DNA from: Artocarpus heterophyllus | Lineage: Eukaryota > Streptophyta > Magnoliopsida > Rosales > Moraceae | Reading direction: 5' to 3' | Assembly: GCA_025403435.1 (NCBI GenBank) | Contig: CM046348.1 | Coordinates: 23,123,899-23,187,898, forward strand | DNA length: 64,000 nucleotides | Shown: one piece after another, positions 36,887 to 48,026 of the stretch | Layout of the letters: each line of letters starts with the position of its first letter | Position numbering within the stretch: the stretch's first letter is position 1 | Notes under the pieces: generated by a model | Seen by the model: only the letters and a program-made list of their open reading frames with translations | Told to the model about the DNA's origin: nothing | Database searches by the model: none | Position numbers and translations under genes: made by a program

Positions 36887-37034
36887 CAGGGACACAATTT
36901 GGTTCAACTACTTCCGTGGGTGTTTGATCAACCACAAGATCGATTTGGGTTTGTGCTGATTGTTGCTCATCCAATTTGTTTCTTTTTTTTTTTTTCACTG
37001 TGCGTTTGGGCGTGCTATTCGAGGTCTATGTATG

Positions 37035-37043
37035 TATATATAG
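37035..37043 (-). promoter_or_regulatory. Putative TATA box of the SLAH-like gene
   Basis: On the minus strand this reads CTATATATA, about 150 bp upstream of the ATG at 36886. It is the only good TATA-like element in the proximal upstream region. Confidence 0.5.
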
Positions 37044-39093
37044 GGATGCGTAGCGACAACTATGGACTCGAAACCAGAGAAAAAAAAAAAAAAAAACTAT
37101 GGTGTTGAAAAGAAGAAAAAGAATAAAATGGAAAATGTACGGTCAAGGGAGGACTGATGATCAAGGTGGCTGAGTCGATGGCAAACCCTTTTGGACTAAT
37201 TTGTGCGTTGATCGTGCATTTGGTCACGAATCATGACTCCTTTTGAACGTCTTTACAGCTAAATCGAGCCTTGGGGGGACCCACAGCTCTCTAGATCCTT
37301 TAATATTGTTTCTTTTTGGTTGTGCTAGATATACTATATACCATCTAGAATATTGGAAGGTAATATAATACTCTATAAACTAGTAGGCGTTAAGTACCAA
37401 CTACTGAGTCGTTCACTTCTTTTAGTGTGGATTACAGACCAATTTAATTAATGTAATCTTTTTTTTTTTCATTTTTTCACTTTGTAAAGTTAATGGCTGA
37501 GTAAGCCATATATATATATTTATATTAACTAGGTTTTCTAAGGTTAATTTTTACATGACATGTAAATTAACTAGGGTATAGCGTCAATGTTCATCAATCA
37601 AATATTAGGAGCTCAATTTTACAATCGTGAAAATGTCTGGAGACTAAAAAGAAAATAGAAATTTCTCATAGGGATATATTTCTTGCCTGCCTGCTTTCCG
37701 TTCATATTAGTCAGCAATATATATTCTCTCTCTATGTGGGCCCATTTATTGTGTTTCATACTTCTTTAAAAATTATATTTTCTCCATCTTAATTAGCTTT
37801 TTCACAATGTTCCCTTCTGAAACCCAATGCACTGCGAGCAAAGCAGATATACAGTGGAAAAGTGATTATCAGCATGCAATAATTAAATATATATCTATAT
37901 ATATATATAGTGAAATTACTTGTAACTTACATGAATTCTCCATGTGCCCTTATATTATATCTATATGTATACATATCATCCTTTATACATAATGCGCCTT
38001 GGATATCTTGTCCATATATTAATTCGTGAAGAAAGTTTGATAATTACTTTATAAATCTACAAGGCATGAGTTCCTATATATGGTTTAACTAGCCTGATTC
38101 CAAAGTGAAAAAGCGTGGAGAAGTACTCTTTTTTTATTTTTTTATTATTAATGTCTAGTGATATTATAACTTATTAAGATTCTTCATGCCGATAATTAGC
38201 ACTTATTTTTTGTAGGAATATTTAGTTATTAAATGAATTCTCCATGTGCGGACATTATCTTTTTTACGCATGCATGATGCCTCGGATTTTGTCACTAGTA
38301 TATTGAGGAAAACTTTCATTTAGTCTGAAAAGTTAGTATAGCCACTTGTAATCTTGTCATATCGACTGCTAACATTTTTTTTTTAACGAATATTCAGTAA
38401 ATAGAACTAAAGATTTGATGCGGTGCAGCAAAGGTATAACCTTTATGGTGTGTTGGGATCATCCTAAGGTCAAATAAGGCAATTTTTTCAGTTTTCAGAA
38501 GGTTTCAGGACGATTTTGGATTTCAACGATTGATGTGTGTTTTCTAATTAGTGGAAACGAGCCAATGAGCAAAAGGGAGTTTATCTGCCAAATTCAATTA
38601 TTTAGGCCTTCAAAAGAGCTTTTTTTTTTTTTTTTTTTTCCATAGTTTCTGTGATTGTATTAAGTTGACACAGAAATTTCGATTGCCAATTTACGATTTC
38701 TTTTTCCTTGTGTCAAATAGTCTCTGCTTCCTTTTTAAAAATTTTTCATTGTTTTTAAAATGTCTTATTTCTCTAATTTTTAATTAATTTTTAGCCCTTT
38801 TTTATTTTCCCGTTTATGTTAATTAAGTACATAAATATAGACGTCCTTTGTAATGAAAGCTAGCCTTTTTTGATGAATGAAATTTGAGTTATTTCTCACA
38901 ATTTTCCTTTTTATTTTTCAATATTTTAATTGAATCAACAAATTTTGAAATTATTTTTTCGGATTCTGTGTTAATCAATAGGTCAATAGAATTAATCATT
39001 TTATTTTAACATGTTTCATTTCCTTCAAATAAGCTTCCGCTATATTAAGACTACTGTTTGGTAGTGCTTTCAAAATGGTTTTATTTTTTAAAA

Positions 39094-39189
39094 ATAAAAA
39101 CTTTTAGGGAAAGTATTTTTGAAATTTTTGCTAACTAAATAAAAATAAAAACTTTTAGGGAAAGTATTTTTGAAATTTTTGCTAACTAA
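39094..39189. repeat. Near-perfect tandem repeat, period 51 bp, two units
   Basis: The unit containing CTTTTAGGGAAAGTATTTTT and GAAATTTTTGCTAACTAA occurs twice, with CTTTTAGGGA at 39101 and 39152. No function can be inferred. Confidence 0.9.
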
Positions 39190-40122
39190 CAAAAACTAGA
39201 GAAGAACCGTACTTTACACGGCTTTAGGTGATCTCCTAAGTCATGTCTCTATTACGTGTGGCCGAGATAAGTATTTAAGGAATTAATTTGCAGAACAAAA
39301 ATTTCAGTGTGGTCCATTTATAATTACACTAGTATAAGTCAAAGAACAAGTTTAGAAGTTTGGGAAGATTATTTGAACTTGAAAAAATAAATTTATTTTG
39401 AACTAGTTTTATTATAGTGTTTTATTTAAATATTTGCTATAATATTATGTTCGTTCATTTAAACTATATTTTCAAATAGGCTATTAATTAGTTATGAATG
39501 TATAGAAGTTAGGGAACTTGACCCTTATTTAGGTTTTGGTGTTCGAAAATCTCTTTTCATAGAATGTGTTCAAGTAATACGTCAAAGTGATTCAGTGACC
39601 TGTGAAGAAGCTGGATCCAGGGCAGATAACATCATAATTTAAGAATACAAGTTGTCTAGTCTTTTACATGTGCTTTTTACGCCAAAAACGAAAACCCTAC
39701 AGTGCTTATCCAAGTAGGCTCAAACGAGGGAAAAGTTAGGCTGCAACTGTGGAGTGCATGTTAGTGTCTTCCCTCTTGCATATCAAACTATTCTAGATAA
39801 TTAATTTCTATCTAATCTAACTTGCTATTTGCTAAAGTTGTAATATAGTTATCCTATATAAAGTAATTGTAACTTAATAAGTGTCTTTAAATCTAACAAT
39901 AAAATATTTGTTCTAAACCACTTGACTTGGATATATAACTAAAATAAGAAGATTGCCCTTTCGATAGTGCTCTTAATTGATGACATGATCATCATGAGCT
40001 CACAAGTTTAGAAGAAAAATTAATCTCGTGATTCTTTAGAAAAATGAAATTAGGAAAGAGATCTTTCTCTAATATTTGAGACTAGGTTGTTTTTCGAATT
40101 TAAAATATATGCTGATCTTTTA

Positions 40123-40159
<37 letters not shown>

Positions 40160-40235
40160 GAAGAGAAGTGGCAATTGATATCACCATATTTTAACGGAAG
40201 AATTTGACAAAAGGGCAAAAAAAAAAATCATAATT

Positions 40236-40451
40236 GAGGAAATGACCTTTTTTTTTTTACAAAAAAAAAAAAACAAGCTTTTCTAGGCAGGTAAACTGTC
40301 CCAGTTTTTTTCAAAAAAAAGACAAAAATAACTGTAACGAGAAGAGAAACTTCAACAAAGTGAAAAAAAAAACTGAAACAGTTTTCATGCCCAAAAAGCA
40401 TGTTTTTTGACGTCAAAAAACTGCAAAAAAAAAAGGGTCATTTGCCCAAAA
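40236..40451. mobile_element. Possible small inverted-repeat element (MITE-like)
   Basis: The left arm GAGGAAATGACC followed by a T run is matched by a right arm with an A run followed by GGGTCATTTGCCC in inverse complement. The interior has no coding potential. Target duplications were not resolved, so this could also be a chance low-complexity palindrome. Confidence 0.4.
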
Positions 40452-41605
40452 TCTTTTTTCTTAAAGCTACTTTTCAAAATCCCCCGATTTTAACCCATCT
40501 CAACTAGATTCTCGCCCATCTCAATTAAAGTGACACCCACTAGAATCTAGATGCCATACCAAACCACTAAGTCCAAAGTATATTAAAATGATATAAAAAT
40601 AAAGAAACAAAATAAAGTATAGTAAAGCAAGTGAAACTAAAGCTAAGACAATACAAATCTGGAAACAGTTAATTGAAGAAATGTTCTTTCTATTATATGT
40701 GCATCGAGCTTAAATCAGTTAATTGATGATAATGTTATGGCTTCTCGATCTGATTAATGCTGTGAACTAGAGATCTTAATTCTACAGAGAGCAAAAACAC
40801 CAAACAAAAAATAAGTAAGAAAAGAACATATAAAATTTATAGTGGTTCACTCTTAATATAAGAATTACGTCTATTCTTGGCCACTGTACAAATTCACAAT
40901 AATGATAAAGTTTTCAAGAAAAAAATTACACACTTTCTCTTTATATATATTTTTCGAGTTACACAAATGAAACCTAACATGTCCTAATAGGAGTATACAA
41001 AAAAAAAAAATAGTTTCTCAAAATAATGTCGATGCGTGACCGGACGTTGCACCTTCAACTTCCCAGCGCCACAGCGCCAACGCCTACTCCAACACTTCTT
41101 AACAATCAGTACTTATACAAAAATATTAGAAGTTTTATTCGTGTTTTTTCTGCTATTTAAATTAAACAAACTTAATTTTTTATATTTGAGCCCTGCTAAG
41201 TTTCGGACCAAGTCTTCTTTGATATCTAGAGTCTTCAACCAAATTAGATCCTCGTTCTTTACTTGTATCATTATTCAATTATTTAATATTACTTTTGAGA
41301 CAATATGCACTCCAGCTTAGGAAGGAGAAATAAAAAATTCAAAAGTATATGTACTAATGACATTTATTCACTGCATGTAGGTAGAAATTACACCTTATCT
41401 ACATATTTTTGTTTTTCAAAAAAAAAAAAACGAAAAAAATGTTGTATATGCACTACAATTTGGGAAATATGTAGGGGCTTAACAAGACTAAAATTTGAAG
41501 TAACAATAAAGTAGCAACTAAATTAAATTGATCTGAAACTTTATTCTCCAATTTATTATTATATAGTTTCCTCCATCACATGATTATAATGTGCTGAAAT
41601 CTAAA

Positions 41606-41797
41606 TCAGCCTAATGTAATGGTACACCTAATGATTGCATAAGAAGTTGCCCTCTCATAATAGATAGTCTCAAAGATAGCATGTCCTCTCATAAACCTAA
41701 ATCTCCCAGTCCCTGAAACAACTGAGACTTCTCTATATCTCTCATTTTGACGAAGAACGCCTTGTAGCTCCAAAGTGCCATTGTTGAATACTAATGA
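41606..41797 (-). pseudogene. Dirigent protein gene, 3' part (split by retrotransposon)
   Basis: On the minus strand the frame gives FNNGTLELQGVLRQ, then REVSVVSGTGRFRFMRGHAI and ERATSYAIIRCTITLG followed by TGA (41606-41608). This is the C-terminal half of the dirigent beta-barrel. The 5' half is at 49999-50330. Counting the TSD once, the two pieces sum to 519 bp, exactly 173 codons, with no other lesion, so the gene was open until the insertion. Dirigents are secreted proteins that steer stereoselective coupling of phenoxy radicals in lignan and related pathways. Confidence 0.9.
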
Positions 41798-43769
41798 TGT
41801 AACGCCCCTATATGGGGGTTAACAGTTTTTAATGAGATAAAATAAAAATAAATAATAAAAGTAAAACCTTAAAAATAAAATTTGCCCGGGACTTAAATGA
41901 AAACTCTCAACTCAAAAATAAAAATATAAACGACAAATAAACCACAGTTTTAATGTAGCACCTTAAATTTAATAATATAAACTGTTGTCATCATCATTTT
42001 AACCCTCAACACATTGTAATACAGTCACAGAAAGTAACAATTGATGCTTACATTATCATGAAGAACATTCTCAACAATTGAAGCAGTCCCAATGTAATAT
42101 AGCTACATCACTTCCTCAACTATATTTCTCGTAGCCACCTCACACTTAGTGAGTCCTGAAAAGATATAAACATAAGGGAATGAGCAACACTATGCTCAGT
42201 AGAGAAAGCCATTACTCACATTTAGGTTTTTATCATTACCACATTAAAACCTGCATGGTTAGTAAGTTACATCATATTCCAGATTATGAGGTTTATTATG
42301 ATCACATCTTATGGATACCGTAGTTAATCATTACCAAGTGTCATAATTACACATTTATACAAATATTACCAATCATCATTGTTCCTAGGTATCCATGTTA
42401 AATTGAGTATCACTCAACTCATCGAAACCCAAATGGGCGCACTTGATCACCCTATAAACATTCCAAGGGTGTTCCGGTGAGGGGACATCAAGCCCCGAGT
42501 CCTCACCAAATCGATTCCTGTACAGTGTGTTCTGGGACTTTCAACCCAAGGAAGCGTCATCGCCTTCCCCCTATTTTACCTTTTAGGGTATTCATGCCCA
42601 AGGACGTAACCGTCGCCCTCTTCATGTCTCACAATTTCTCTATATTGAATCATTATTAATAGAGTTAGTTTTCCTAACCATGCTTCTCAATTTATAACAT
42701 GTGTCAATTCATTATGTTCCTCGCCGTACAATACAAGACGAGTCCATGTCATAGTTTCATATGTGATACTCATATAATATTAGTTCAACATAGATATATA
42801 TATTGCGGCAAAACAATCAATTTTAATTCTATAAAAACCTCACAAAAGATGAGTAATAGAATCCCTACCTTTTAAGCTTATCAACAGTCTCTTAATCCTG
42901 GAATCAGTTAACGTTAGCTCCATACTCCCTTGATCCTAAGGCGTGCATAAGGACAATTAAAACTAAAGCACAACATACAACTACATTCATAAAATTTATT
43001 TTAATTTAATCTTAGAATTTCAAGAAATAACCACTGCCCATAGAGGTATTATAAAGTTTAACAATATAAATTTTCTGTCTAGGGCATATACACTTAGACT
43101 TCATACATATGCTCCAAAATAGCAACAAACATATACTTAGGTTTAAGAACGCAAATTTGAATAATCCTTTAGTATAAAAGAAAATTTATAAATGAAAGAC
43201 TAAATTTGTTCATAAGATTCTAACCTCGGATTATGGTTAGTTGGAAGCTTGAAATGGCTTCAAAACAGGTTCCTTTACTTCGGTATGACTGAAATTCTTA
43301 CTCAAATGGAGGTGATGGTGGCTGATTTTTATGGCTGCCTTGAAGAAGTTCTCTAAGTATTTTGCTTTAGCAAAGAAATGAGAAGAAGAGTGTGGGAACC
43401 GTGGAAGAGAAAGGAAGAAAAGATGAAGTCTTTGAAGAGAAGTGATGGAAACAATTATAGAGGAGACATGTTGAAGCATGTCACAGAGGAAATAAAGAAA
43501 ATGAGGGTCAAGAGTAGTTGGAAAAGATATCCTTATGTCTCATCTAAAGACTTTAACACACATAATGCCAATATGACATTTTTGAGATTTATTAGAAGTT
43601 CTAAGGCTTTTTAGTAATCATACTAAATAAATATAGGAGAATTTTAGAAAATTTAAAAATAGATAAAAATAAATATTATAAAATAAATTTAAATGAAGCA
43701 ATTTTTTTTTATACACTAAAAATTAATTTAATTACCTCAATACCCGTTAGGAGAATAACGGGTGTCACA
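41798..43769 (-). repeat. 3' LTR of the LARD-like element
   Basis: 1972 bp, plus-strand TGTAACGCCCC...GTGTCACA. Small open frames inside it (42477-42659, 43237-43479, 43378-43614) recur unchanged in the other LTR at +6229 and are not believed to be genes. It contains the family motif GCTCAGTAG near 42194. Confidence 0.95.
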
Positions 43770-43783
43770 GCTCTACCCCCCTT
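43770..43783 (-). other. Polypurine tract
   Basis: In element sense AAGGGGGGTAGAGC directly abuts the 3' LTR. It is the expected primer for plus-strand DNA synthesis and confirms minus orientation. Confidence 0.85.
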
Positions 43784-44724
43784 AAAGAAATTTCGTCCTC
43801 GAAATTTCAATTCTAGCAATACTAGTAAAAATTTTAATTCCATTATGATTCCAATTCCGAGTCTAAACCGTTAATGTTGTTTGTCCTCCAAATTTAAGTT
43901 ATCGTATCTCCACTTATTTACTTGCATAATAAATCTTACTCCTAAATCCCTCAATGAGAGTATTTCTGACAAGTTTCAACTTATAACACCGTATAATAGT
44001 CTAAGAATCTGATCAGGCATACATATTGACCATACCATGATTCCAGTCCTTCATTGTCCATGGACTGTGATTTACAATCACATTTAAGGAGATTGCCAGA
44101 GAAATTTTATCTACTTCATCTTTAGGTTCCTTTTCCTTTTTGAGTAAGGAAAAGTCAAATATATTTGATTTCATACCTCAACTAATAAACTAAAACATAA
44201 TCATAAAACATATATCACAAACACTTTTATTCAAAACTATACATTAAACTTACTCATAGAGATATTAAACGGAATCTCAGAGTTGCAGACAAACCCGACA
44301 TATTTTTCATTAAACAGCTATTCTCATGACACAAACATTCAATCCAAATAATATACTCATATTTCATATGGAATATCCCCATAACTGACTCTGGTACTTC
44401 CACATAATATTAACAGAATATTACACATTACAAACATAATACGGATACGTTTCGAGAGTACAAGGCACTCCGTATACAAGCTATCTATATCATGCATGCT
44501 TAGAGGATACAAAAACATCGATAAACAAAAGATCGGACCTTAAGAAGGATGCGTTTCGAGAGCATCAAGTACTCCGTATCCAGCCATCCCGGCATTAGGC
44601 TCAATGAATCTAAAAGATTAAACAACGACGTACCACAAGAAACACAGAATACAAGGCAAACGGTTATTCGTAACACACGAAATACGGACACACATGCCTA
44701 CATGCCAAAGATAAAACAAAAAGA
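43784..44724. other. Non-coding 3' part of the element interior
   Basis: The sequence right after the LTR (AAAGAAATTTCGTCCTCGAAATTTC) is typical of plant long-LTR elements. A 42-bp direct repeat pair (GTTTCGAGAG...ACTCCGTAT) lies at about 44443-44484 and 44547-44588. No convincing gene was seen. Confidence 0.55.
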
Positions 44725-45375
44725 TTACAGATGGAGATTCAAATCAATTGGCCGCTCCCGGCTTTCCCTTTCCCATTCAAGCTTGGATGTTGCAGTGTCG
44801 GATTCTGGATGTATGATTTGCATTTTATCTATCAATTCCTCAGCTGTTGAAGCAGTAACAAAGATTTGTCTCTCCGATTCTGTAGTGATGTTTTCTTCCA
44901 CAGCGTAATCTAGAAATTTCAAAAGACCGTCATAAAAACCCTTTACGTTCAGCAGTCCCAAAGGTTTGGAATAAAAGCCCAACAATTGCCCACAAGCAAC
45001 TATAAATATTTCCTCAAGAGTACCTAGACCACCAGGTAATGCTATAAAAGCATCAGAATTATAGATTATGTCTTTAAAATTTTTAGGGATACTCCTGACT
45101 CCTTCTCCCTTACCTATGGCTTCCTTACAAAGGTTTCCTTCAACTGGAATATGAGGCCAAATTCTTACATCAGTAGCGTCGCTAGACCTAGCTGCTAGTG
45201 CCATATTTACCATCATTTTTATACTACCACCCCCATAGATTATGTTAATCTTCTTGCGTGCTAGGACTTGCCCTAAGTGATTTGCAGCTTCTAAATAAGC
45301 TTTATCTTTTCCAAAGCTGGAACCACAAAAGACACAGACATTCTTTATTTTCTTCGTGGACTGGGAGGTAGACAT
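44725..45375 (-). CDS. LONELY GUY (LOG)-like protein carried by the retrotransposon
   Basis: 216 aa from ATG 45373-45375 to TAA 44725-44727; an earlier GTG in frame is not needed. LOG enzymes release active cytokinin bases from their riboside 5'-monophosphates. Family marks are NVCVFCGSS (12-20), YGGGS (47-51), SDAFIALPGGLGTLEEIF (107-124, including the PGGxGTxxE motif with Glu at 122), PLGLLNVKGFYDGLL (138-152) and SKLEWE near the end; the length is normal. Differences are YGGGSIKMM instead of the usual Gly-Leu-Met, and KNFKD near 98-102 where active LOGs have a conserved catalytic Arg (HxRK), so canonical activity is doubtful. There are no introns, whereas plant LOG genes usually have several; retro-capture of mRNA is inferred. 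The frame is fully open. Confidence 0.85.
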   Translation of the reverse strand: MSTSQSTKKIKNVCVFCGSSFGKDKAYLEAANHLGQVLARKKINIIYGGGSIKMMVNMALAARSSDATDVRIWPHIPVEGNLCKEAIGKGEGVRSIPKNFKDIIYNSDAFIALPGGLGTLEEIFIVACGQLLGFYSKPLGLLNVKGFYDGLLKFLDYAVEENITTESERQIFVTASTAEELIDKMQIIHPESDTATSKLEWERESRERPIDLNLHL

Positions 45376-46016
45376 ATTTGGTTTATAGAAGTGGTTGCTT
45401 AATGTCTGCTCCACTTAGACTTCGGGTTCTACATGAGATTTTAAAGATGAGAAATATACAAAAAGGGCTAAAGAGATAGACGAGTAGGTAATGAAAAAGT
45501 AATCCAAAGATTTAAACAAAATCTTGTGCGGATAAGAAAGTAAGATAAGGTGATTGATAGTTTACAGAAAATCTGATTCGCTTTTTGAAAAAGATTAGAC
45601 TCTAATTGTATAACTTTTGACAATTGAGAACAATTCGACAGAAGACCCTCATGACACAACTGTAGACTTTTTGACAAATATACACCAAGTCTAGAAATTT
45701 AATATAAACGACAAATACTGTAGAACTTTTGAAATTTGAGACACAATCTTGAAATATCTGGATAAGCTTTTCAAAATTCAAACATATTACTGTACCGTAT
45801 GTGACGTGTCTGATAAGATATATATTTTATTATATATATATTTAAGAAAATCATAAATTAAATAAGATATTAACACTTACTGTATCAATCTAATAATCAC
45901 AATTATTTCAAACACAAAAGCAAATATTCTGAGTAAAAGAAAAACACAAACTGTTGAACATCAGCTAAAACTGCTTCAAATAAGTAAAGACTAAATAACC
46001 TTTATAGAGCGATAAC
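45376..46016. other. Spacer between the two genes of the element
   Basis: AT-rich; one unsupported 69-codon minus-strand frame (45468-45677) has no family resemblance. The spacer could contain an internal promoter or a subgenomic-type leader for the LOG-like gene, but none can be shown. Confidence 0.5.
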
Positions 46017-46538
46017 TTATTCCCCATCCAGTTTTCTTATGGCTTGGCAAACAGGATCTAGAAATACCATATTCCTGAGGCGTTGTCTTTCTGTATAAAA
46101 TTTAGGCCAGAGTTTAAAAATAGCTCCTTGAACATATCCACTAGGGTGACCGTGGAGAGGAGGATGGATGCTATCCAAGTTCTCCTTTGAAAGTCCATCC
46201 CTACAAAACCTTATTTTATCCTCTCTATTCGTAGACATATAACCAGGTGAAGTACATTCACCGTTACAATTTTGTCTTCCACATTTGTTACAAGCGACCA
46301 CGATGGCATGGGCTCTTCTTTTCATTGCACTACGACTGGTACCTGTTCCTGGTAAACCGACATCTTGACTAAAGTCACTCGGACGGATTTTCCCCTCTAT
46401 TAACATTCTCACATCACAAGGGATACCAAAACGCATAAGAATCCACAACCGAGTAATTCTAGCCTTGTATTTCTTTCTGAGAATCTTTTGGGAGAGTGAT
46501 GGGAAATACTTTCTCAGGTGTTGGTACTTTGGGTCCAT
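46017..46538 (-). CDS. Basic Cys-rich protein resembling viral nucleic-acid-binding proteins (NABP)
   Basis: 173 aa, ATG 46536-46538 to TAA 46017-46019. A Lys/Arg-rich N-terminus is followed by a hydrophobic segment RLWILMRFGIPCDVRMLI (about 30-47). Then come a GTGTS motif, a basic AMKRRAHAI run, a CNKCGRQNCNGEC cluster (C-x2-C-x4-C-x3-C, about 103-115) and DKIRFCRDGLS. This order of hydrophobic helix, Gly-x-Gly-Ser/Thr, Arg-rich run and Cys cluster is the layout of the NABPs of carla- and vitiviruses (Pfam Viral_NABP), some of which suppress RNA silencing. It does not fit a retroviral CCHC knuckle or a known gag. The C-terminal 50 residues are unassigned. I judge this from motif layout only. 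It is intact and co-oriented with the LOG-like gene and element. Confidence 0.65.
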   Translation of the reverse strand: MDPKYQHLRKYFPSLSQKILRKKYKARITRLWILMRFGIPCDVRMLIEGKIRPSDFSQDVGLPGTGTSRSAMKRRAHAIVVACNKCGRQNCNGECTSPGYMSTNREDKIRFCRDGLSKENLDSIHPPLHGHPSGYVQGAIFKLWPKFYTERQRLRNMVFLDPVCQAIRKLDGE

Positions 46539-48007
46539 GATGAGATGAAAGAAGAGTAAATAGAAAGGAAAAATTAAGATAGTAAATTGCAGAATCCTAG
46601 AATTCCTTCTTCTTTTAGAGGAAAAGAAGAATTTCTAATGAAAAAGAAGAGGATTTGCGATTTAGAGAAAATAACAAATTAAGAGAGAAAAAGTGAACTC
46701 GGAGAAATAAGCTCCTATGCACAGTAAACGTATATGTAAACAATGATTAAACCACTGTATATGACACGTATAGAGACCACGTGGGAGAGACAGTGTGAAT
46801 CAAACTGATTTAAGATTTGAACTAGGCCCAAATGTTCTTAGTTGAAAATGGTCAGGTTGTTTCGGGCCTTAACACATTTAGAACGAGTTAAATAACAAAC
46901 ATAAAATTGAAAACCAATTCGTATGAATCTTAAACCCAATTCAAAGCCCACTATAGATAAAGTTAATTATGAACAACAAATCTAATTTAACGACAACAAG
47001 GATCTTCCTGAATGATATTTAAAATCATTTCATAACAACATAATCTTCTAGCAACTCGAATAATTTTGTTTTAATCAAAACCTTATTGAACAATACATAC
47101 ACCCATATGTTATTCATAATACTTAACATCTATCAATGGATTCATCATCATTGCTACCAAGGGTTTAGAATGCGACTAACCTTGAAATCAATACGATTTA
47201 CATCTTCCAACGTAGACCATATCAATGAACAAAGACACTTGATGTTACTACTTAAGAACATCTACAATCCCCACAATTCTACTCATACAATATATAATTT
47301 CCTCATATAACAAAACCTTAGGTAACCAAAAGATTCACTGATACACTTAAATACAATGTACGTAACGAAATATTCCAATTTTGAGATTCATGCATTCTAG
47401 ACTTTACACAGTCTCAACAGACCAAAAGTCTAACATTTATCTCTCTCAAGATTCAATACCATGATTCCCAACTTATATCATATTCCTCAAATATATAGAA
47501 CTTTTAAGAAAAGATATTGACACTTATGTGCTCCATCGAATCCACACATAATCATTACTTAGGTTTGAATCAATTACGAAAAATTTGGCATATCTATGCC
47601 AAACTTTAAAATCAATAAATCAAGCCTTATATTTCTTATTGTTTTTCACGAGACAAAAGGCTCTTAAATCCTCGTATCTATACGAATTTCTCATCGTTTA
47701 TACGAATTAAATATGCTTATAGATCCAAATATTATACGAATCTCTCATAAGCATTCTACTTATAAACTCATTCCATATAATTATCATTCTCTTATAACTA
47801 TTAATACTTTCCTTCTATATAATTATTGTACTCATATAACTATTAATATTTTCATTCTATGGCCTTTCCATGTTACATCCTTCTAGACTGTATAAATCAA
47901 TGTGAAGGTTCATTTTGATGATGACAATGAAAATTCAGCTTCAAAACCATCTCAAAAATATATTTTTTTTAAAATGGTGCTACACTCCCTAGGTTAACCG
48001 AACCTAG
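46539..48007. other. Leader of the LARD-like element
   Basis: About 1.5 kb between primer site and the first ORF (in minus sense). It is AT-rich, with no minus-strand frame of note and no pol motif. A plus-strand 74-codon frame at 47086-47310 is not credible. Confidence 0.5.
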
Positions 48008-48019
48008 GCTCTGATACCA
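48008..48019 (-). other. Primer-binding site (initiator Met tRNA)
   Basis: In element sense TGGTATCAGAGC, seven bases after the 5' LTR. This canonical site fixes the minus orientation of the element. Confidence 0.92.
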
Positions 48020-48026
48020 AAAATTC

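Larger units (their letters stand above)
37044..41605. other. AT-rich intergenic DNA
   Basis: About 4.5 kb without a recognisable gene. It holds T runs (for example 38618-38640), a TA microsatellite at about 40126-40156, a 51-bp tandem repeat near 39094-39190 and a small inverted-repeat element near 40236-40451. The short open frames here are low-complexity. Confidence 0.5.

Noticed and set aside
42477..43614. Several 60-80 codon frames repeated exactly at 48706-49843
   Set aside because: They recur because both LTRs are identical; composition and position argue against genes.
46017..46538. Reading the Cys cluster as a retroviral gag zinc knuckle
   Set aside because: The spacing is C-x2-C-x4-C-x3-C without His, and the basic run precedes it in NABP fashion; gag-type domains are absent.
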